From a bacterium (lineage in GTDB: Bacteria > Patescibacteriota > Gracilibacteria > UBA1369 > PNNO01), in assembly GCA_021158225.1 (NCBI GenBank), contig JAGGUZ010000003.1:1-57730 (forward strand): a stretch of 57,730 bases of DNA, written 5' to 3'. Under the pieces are notes generated by a model that saw only the letters and a list, made by a program, of their open reading frames with translations, was not told the DNA's origin and ran no database searches. Shown here in pieces: positions 54,566-57,730 of this stretch. A program made the position numbers and the translations under genes. The stretch's first letter is position 1. Each line of letters opens with the position of its first letter.

Positions 54566-55180
54566 TTAATTGAGCTTAAGTGTTGGTTCAACAACATCAC
54601 GAATTTCTTGACACCCAATTGGTCTGTCCGAGCCATCATTAATTCCTGTTCCGCAGGAATTGACAAAGAGGAGCCAATTATCATTTAGCATTGTAGGATA
54701 AGCGTCTCCGCCGGCATAACATTGGTCAAAGTCCTTTTTAAATTCATCAAGTGAAGAATAACCAGCTTTATTTGGTAGCAAGGTTACGACGAAAGTATCA
54801 GATTCTTGACTGTCACCAGTATACTTGAAGTTATAGACGGTTTTGGTTGCACCGCTGAATTTAGAAACTAGATTATTGAAGTAGTTCTCCGTTTGTTCAT
54901 TGCCACATTCTTGAGCCATTGATACAAGCTGGTCAGCGGTGTAACCAAATGACGTGGTCTTCTTTGAAACAGAGGCGGAGACACCGCTTGTTGAATAAGT
55001 TAGAGGCTCTTTTGGCTCCTCTTTGTTCGCAGTTGTTGTTTCAGTTGTATCAGTAATTACTTCACTGACTTCTTCTTGAACAACCTTGCTTTGTTGCCAC
55101 CAATAAACTCCACCACCGACAACAACTGCGGTGATGATGATGGTAAGGGTAATTACCCACGTGTTGTTTTTTTGCTCCAT
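54566..55180 (-). CDS. Unknown membrane-anchored extracytoplasmic protein (cassette cargo)
   Basis: The 204-residue protein has an N-terminal membrane anchor (NTWVITLTIIITAVVVGGGV, then YWWQQ), a Thr/Glu-rich linker to about residue 65, and a globular outer domain with four Cys (in AQEC, FDQC, VNSC and IGC) that could form two disulfides. The domain is not recognised. The anchor matches that of the broken gene at 48743-49397, while the rest differs. It is alone in its cassette, 66 bases after one site and 17 before the next. Confidence 0.75.
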   Translation of the reverse strand: MEQKNNTWVITLTIIITAVVVGGGVYWWQQSKVVQEEVSEVITDTTETTTANKEEPKEPLTYSTSGVSASVSKKTTSFGYTADQLVSMAQECGNEQTENYFNNLVSKFSGATKTVYNFKYTGDSQESDTFVVTLLPNKAGYSSLDEFKKDFDQCYAGGDAYPTMLNDNWLLFVNSCGTGINDGSDRPIGCQEIRDVVEPTLKLN

Positions 55181-55245
55181 AGCGATTTATGTTAATGGTT
55201 AAGTGAATTATATTTTAAATAACGGAATAAAACCAGCCCAATTTC

Positions 55246-55366
55246 GCCTAACGTTCCTGCGTATGCGATGTTTGCTGGTGGTATAATATATTGCGAAGCA
55301 ATTTACCGCCAGTGAATATGGGCGGAACGAGCGTAGCAAAGTGTAGCCGCATAGTGCTTGTTAGGC
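55246..55366 (-). repeat. attC site candidate with canonical R boxes
   Basis: GCCTAAC (55246-55252) and GTTAGGC (55360-55366) fit the RYYYAAC and GTTRRRY consensus and pair perfectly. Inside, TATGCG and CGCATA pair near the ends, and CTGGTGGTA with TACCGCCAG near the tip. The loop region carries GGTATAATAT. Length is 121 bp. Confidence 0.72.
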
Positions 55367-55402
55367 GATGTGTCCATTGTAAATATCTAAAAAACTTGGC
55401 AT

Positions 55403-56248
55403 TTATTTCTTTTTTTCGCTTACAAAAATATCCTGATATGAAAGACTTTCTTTCCTGTTTGACCAATTCCCGTGGTGAATTTTCAAATTTTCACAACAAT
55501 CAAATTTTCTTAATTGTTCGATAATCCAGTTTTCCATGTATCCGATTTCAGCCTCTGGAACGTTTTTATGTGAATAAAAGGCAAAATTCCCTTCATACGG
55601 ATAAATAAAATTGCAGTTGGAAACGTGTTTGTTGATATTTTCTTGAACCTCTTCGTCTATAGAAAACCATGTCAGAAAACATTTGCCACCAGGTTTTAAA
55701 ACTCTTTTAATCTCTGAAAGATATTGATTAATTTGTTTGGGTAGCATATGCGTAAAAACGGAGGTGGCAAAAATGAAATCAAATTTATTGTTTTTATATG
55801 GAAAGCTGAATTTATCTGCATGAATTTTGCCTTTTTTATTGTAGTACTTATTAAAAATATCAACATATTGGAAGTGAAAATTTGAAAATTTCTTTGAAAT
55901 ATTTTTTTTACACCATTTAATACCTCTTTTATCTATATCAAAGCCATAAAGTTCACCATCTGTTAAATATTTTGTTGAAGGAATGGCGATACGGCCAATG
56001 CCACATCCGATGTCTAAAACAACGTCGTTTGATTTCAAATTGCCTAATTCCTTAAAATATTTAACAAATTCATTCCCGACTTTTTTAAATTCACTACTGC
56101 CGACAAAATTTAGTCTTTTCGGAGGATATCCTTCCATCTGGCTTCCTTTGATATAGAAAATAATATCTTGAGCGAGATAAAAAAGATATTTCAAAGTTTT
56201 TTTCGCAGAAACAGGAAGTATGTATTTTAGCTTTTTTTTGAAATTCAT
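55403..56248 (-). CDS. Class I SAM-dependent methyltransferase (cassette cargo)
   Basis: The 281-residue protein has motif I VVLDIGCGIGRIAIPS near residues 77-92, the acidic loop YGFDIDKRGIKWC, motif II FDFIFATSVFTHMLP and motif III ISEIKRVLKPGGKCFLTW-like. The acceptor is unknown. The N-terminal 35 residues are basic and Tyr-rich, the C-terminal part is unique. Methyltransferases of this kind are common in surface-glycan loci. It lies alone between two attC candidates. Confidence 0.87.
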   Translation of the reverse strand: MNFKKKLKYILPVSAKKTLKYLFYLAQDIIFYIKGSQMEGYPPKRLNFVGSSEFKKVGNEFVKYFKELGNLKSNDVVLDIGCGIGRIAIPSTKYLTDGELYGFDIDKRGIKWCKKNISKKFSNFHFQYVDIFNKYYNKKGKIHADKFSFPYKNNKFDFIFATSVFTHMLPKQINQYLSEIKRVLKPGGKCFLTWFSIDEEVQENINKHVSNCNFIYPYEGNFAFYSHKNVPEAEIGYMENWIIEQLRKFDCCENLKIHHGNWSNRKESLSYQDIFVSEKKK

Positions 56249-56306
56249 GATCGGCTGGTTAAAGAAATAAATGCCAATACCTATTGTAATTTACAATGGA
56301 CATTTC

Positions 56307-56392
56307 GCCTAACGTTTGCGGATATGAGAAGTTACCGAAGGCAATTTGGGCTGAGGCTCTGCAAGAGCCGAACCTCATATCCGCTGTTATGT
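56307..56392 (-). repeat. attC site candidate, compact (86 bp)
   Basis: GCCTAAC at 56307 and GTTATGT at 56386 flank an 11-bp perfect stem GCGGATATGAG/CTCATATCCGC. The inner hairpin GGCTCTGCAAGAGCC is at the tip. GTTATGT differs from GTTRRRY at one position but is a frequent natural variant. This is the clearest short attC shape in the window. Confidence 0.72.
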
Positions 56393-56508
56393 GTCCCGAG
56401 TGTAGCGAAGCGAAACGAGAGTGCAACGTGGTCGTAGCGAAGCGGAGAAGTCGTATTTTCATTTATTCAACCTTAAATTATTTTGGGCGTTTCCTTTTTA
56501 GAGCAATT
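56393..56508. other. 3' end of the DUF4268 cassette, no gene
   Basis: This stretch contains GTGTAGCGAAGCGAAACG and GTCGTAGCGAAGCGGAG, repeated AGCGAAGCG words, then A/T-rich DNA. No ORF is credible. Confidence 0.4.
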
Positions 56509-57444
56509 TTACTTTTTTACCCTGTTTACATTTTTTAAAAACACTTTTTGGAACTTGGAAGCTGTATTTTCTAACCATTCAAAATATTCATTCCATTTTT
56601 CAGAATCGTTTATGTCTGCTTCAGAGGATATTTTAATTCTACTGGCTTTTTTACCTTCTAAAGCCATCCATTCTAATTTCATATCTAATTCTTGCTCTAT
56701 TTTATCTTCTTGTTTTTCTAATTCATAAAATAGGTCTTTTGAGTTTGGGATATAAACTTCACAAGCGATTTGATTTGATTGGCTATTGATTGTTAAAGAT
56801 ATGTGCGCCTCTGAACTTCCGAAACTTATATCATACCAGTGTTGAGGATATGCTTTTCTTAATCTAAGTTTGGAGTTATTTGATTGAGCATATTCTTTAA
56901 ACTTGTTCCAAAAATCAAGTTGTAATAATTTTGTATCTGTTAAGGCAGATTGACCTGTTGATTTTTTAATAGCTTTTGCCCAATCATTCGGTTTTGAAAT
57001 TATTTGAAATTTTGGTGCAAAAGGAGAGTTCCCAATCTGCCATAATTCCATTTTGATTGCAAAGAAATTGATTTTTTCATCAGTATGTTCATTTAACCAA
57101 TCAATAGCTTGTTTATGTTCATCTCTAACATCTTTAACAATCCAGATAATTATTTCTGCATCGTAGCCAGAAGCATAAGTTATGACTTGTCCTAAATGAG
57201 AATGATCGGTTGTTTCTAATTGATTTTCAATTACTACTTTTCTTCCAGTATTTTCTTCTTCTGCAAGAATATCAACATTAAATTTCCCAACACTTGCTTC
57301 AGTTTGTATTACTTGTAAGCCAATCCCAATCTCATCACTCAAAAGACCTAAATTTTCATCTCTTGCAAGCCAGTTAGTAAAATCCAAAGCTTCGTGCTTC
57401 CAAGCTTTTCTTAAATCAACTTTTTGTAGTTTTCCAAGTTCCAT
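56509..57444 (-). CDS. DUF4268 protein with PD-(D/E)XK nuclease-like N-terminal domain (cassette cargo)
   Basis: The 311-residue protein begins WKHEALDFTNWLARDENLGLL, the usual start of this family. The nuclease-like core is visible as SVGKFNVDILAEE (Asp), then KVVIENQLETTDHSHLGQVITYASG (Glu-x-Gln in place of the usual Glu-x-Lys), and AEIIIWIVKDVRDEHKQAIDWLNEHT. The C-terminal half is the DUF4268 domain, with WYDISFGSSEAHISLTI and a helical tail. Related proteins occur beside restriction and mobile loci, so a DNA-related or defence role is possible. It lies alone between two attC candidates. Confidence 0.88.
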   Translation of the reverse strand: MELGKLQKVDLRKAWKHEALDFTNWLARDENLGLLSDEIGIGLQVIQTEASVGKFNVDILAEEENTGRKVVIENQLETTDHSHLGQVITYASGYDAEIIIWIVKDVRDEHKQAIDWLNEHTDEKINFFAIKMELWQIGNSPFAPKFQIISKPNDWAKAIKKSTGQSALTDTKLLQLDFWNKFKEYAQSNNSKLRLRKAYPQHWYDISFGSSEAHISLTINSQSNQIACEVYIPNSKDLFYELEKQEDKIEQELDMKLEWMALEGKKASRIKISSEADINDSEKWNEYFEWLENTASKFQKVFLKNVNRVKK

Positions 57445-57552
57445 ATTGTTATTATTAAAAAATGTAAATTATATAAATGTTTTTAAAATTGCTCTTTCAT
57501 TAGTTAAGCCCAAAATAATTTCCTTATCAATTATAAATGAAAATACGATTAC

Positions 57553-57705
57553 ACATAACGTCCACGGCTTTGCGAAGTTTTTACGGTGGTATAATACCAC
57601 GACGTGAGGAGTGGGACTACCGTTAAAAAAACTTGAGAGAGGTGTTTTAGGCCGTGCGAAGCCGGCTGATCAAAAAACACCGAACCGCAAAAGCCGTTGT
57701 TATGC
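57553..57705 (-). repeat. attC site candidate, long form (153 bp)
   Basis: ACATAAC (57553-57559) and GTTATGC (57699-57705) form the ends. Next to them ACGGCTTTGCG and CGCAAAAGCCGT pair with one extra A on the right arm; a single unpaired base in that arm is how attC orientation is set, and here it points to minus-strand cassettes, matching the genes. Inner stems are GTGGTATAATACCAC and GGTGTTTT/AAAACACC. Confidence 0.72.
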
Positions 57706-57730
57706 GGAGTTGGGGAGTGATGGCTAAGAA

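Larger units (their letters stand above)
51200..57730 (-). mobile_element. Probable integron gene-cassette array without integrase (CALIN type)
   Basis: From 51.3 kb to the window end, one- or two-gene units lie all on the minus strand and are separated by 85-155-bp imperfect inverted repeats. Three repeats have good attC-type ends (57553, 56307, 55246) and three to four more are degenerate. Spacing is regular: each gene starts 44-134 bases after one site and stops 17-151 bases before the next. Cargo is functionally unrelated. No tyrosine recombinase lies in the window. The array probably continues to the right. Integron integrases act on such folded single-strand sites; that this array is or was mobile is inference. 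Confidence 0.68.

Noticed and set aside
55291-55524. 77-codon plus-strand ORF within and next to an attC candidate
   Set aside because: It covers the palindrome and the antisense of the methyltransferase end; the composition is not protein-like.
51200-57730. CRISPR array as an explanation for the repeats
   Set aside because: Repeats are 85-155 bp, imperfect, palindromic and separated by whole genes; there are no short identical repeats with uniform spacers and no cas genes.
51200-57730. Insertion sequences or transposon ends
   Set aside because: No transposase or recombinase ORF is present, and the palindromes do not flank any element with target duplications.
1-57730. tRNA or rRNA genes
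   Set aside because: No stretch with tRNA-like conserved loops or rRNA sequence was recognised by reading; a covariance scan would be needed to exclude them fully.

Overview
The window is low-GC DNA from a bacterium that uses the standard code: TGA ends infA and rplC. The best guess is a member of the Candidate Phyla Radiation (Patescibacteria), possibly from the Peregrinibacteria/Gracilibacteria side. Reasons: the spc operon runs rpsE-rplO with no rpmD (L30) between them, S14 is the zinc-binding form, several helical proteins are unrecognisable, and hardly any gene has a Shine-Dalgarno sequence. The group assignment is inference; no rRNA or tRNA gene was recognised.

Region 1 (1-12.3 kb): the tail of a repeat-rich protein, a Na+/Ca2+ exchanger-like gene, rpoC, rpsL, rpsG and a strong bidirectional terminator. 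Next come a convergent exported protein with S-layer homology domains and a beta-propeller, then fusA and tuf, each with its own promoter; tuf ends in an intrinsic terminator.

Region 2 (12.3-31.2 kb): the S10/spc/alpha ribosomal super-operon. rpsJ is cut off from rplC by a SanA-like gene and an unknown basic protein. A strong promoter then drives rplC-D-W-B, rpsS, rplV, rpsC, rplP, rpmC, rpsQ, rplN-X-E, rpsZ, rpsH, rplF-R, rpsE, rplO, secY, adk, map. An internal promoter precedes infA, followed by rpmJ, rpsM-K-D, rpoA, rplQ-M, rpsI, trmD.

Region 3 (31.2-48.3 kb): single genes and small operons. These include a PgaB-like deacetylase/LysM-like/glycosidase fusion, uvrB, two unknown helical proteins, the LemA/DUF2207 pair, a lipoprotein, an MFS transporter behind rubrerythrin, MgtE, a methyltransferase and a MATE exporter.

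Region 4 (48.3-51.3 kb): a gene graveyard of broken and truncated genes around a Prx6-type peroxiredoxin and a DUF4405 membrane protein.

Region 5 (51.3-57.7 kb): the most interesting part. One- or two-gene units, all on the minus strand, alternate with long imperfect inverted repeats. The best of these repeats carry integron attC-type ends (GCCTAAC...GTTAGGC, ACATAAC...GTTATGC). No integron integrase is present, so this looks like a CALIN-type gene-cassette array. Cargo: a DUF4268 nuclease-like protein, a methyltransferase, a membrane-anchored hypothetical, a patatin lipase with a glycosyltransferase, and small membrane or hypothetical proteins.
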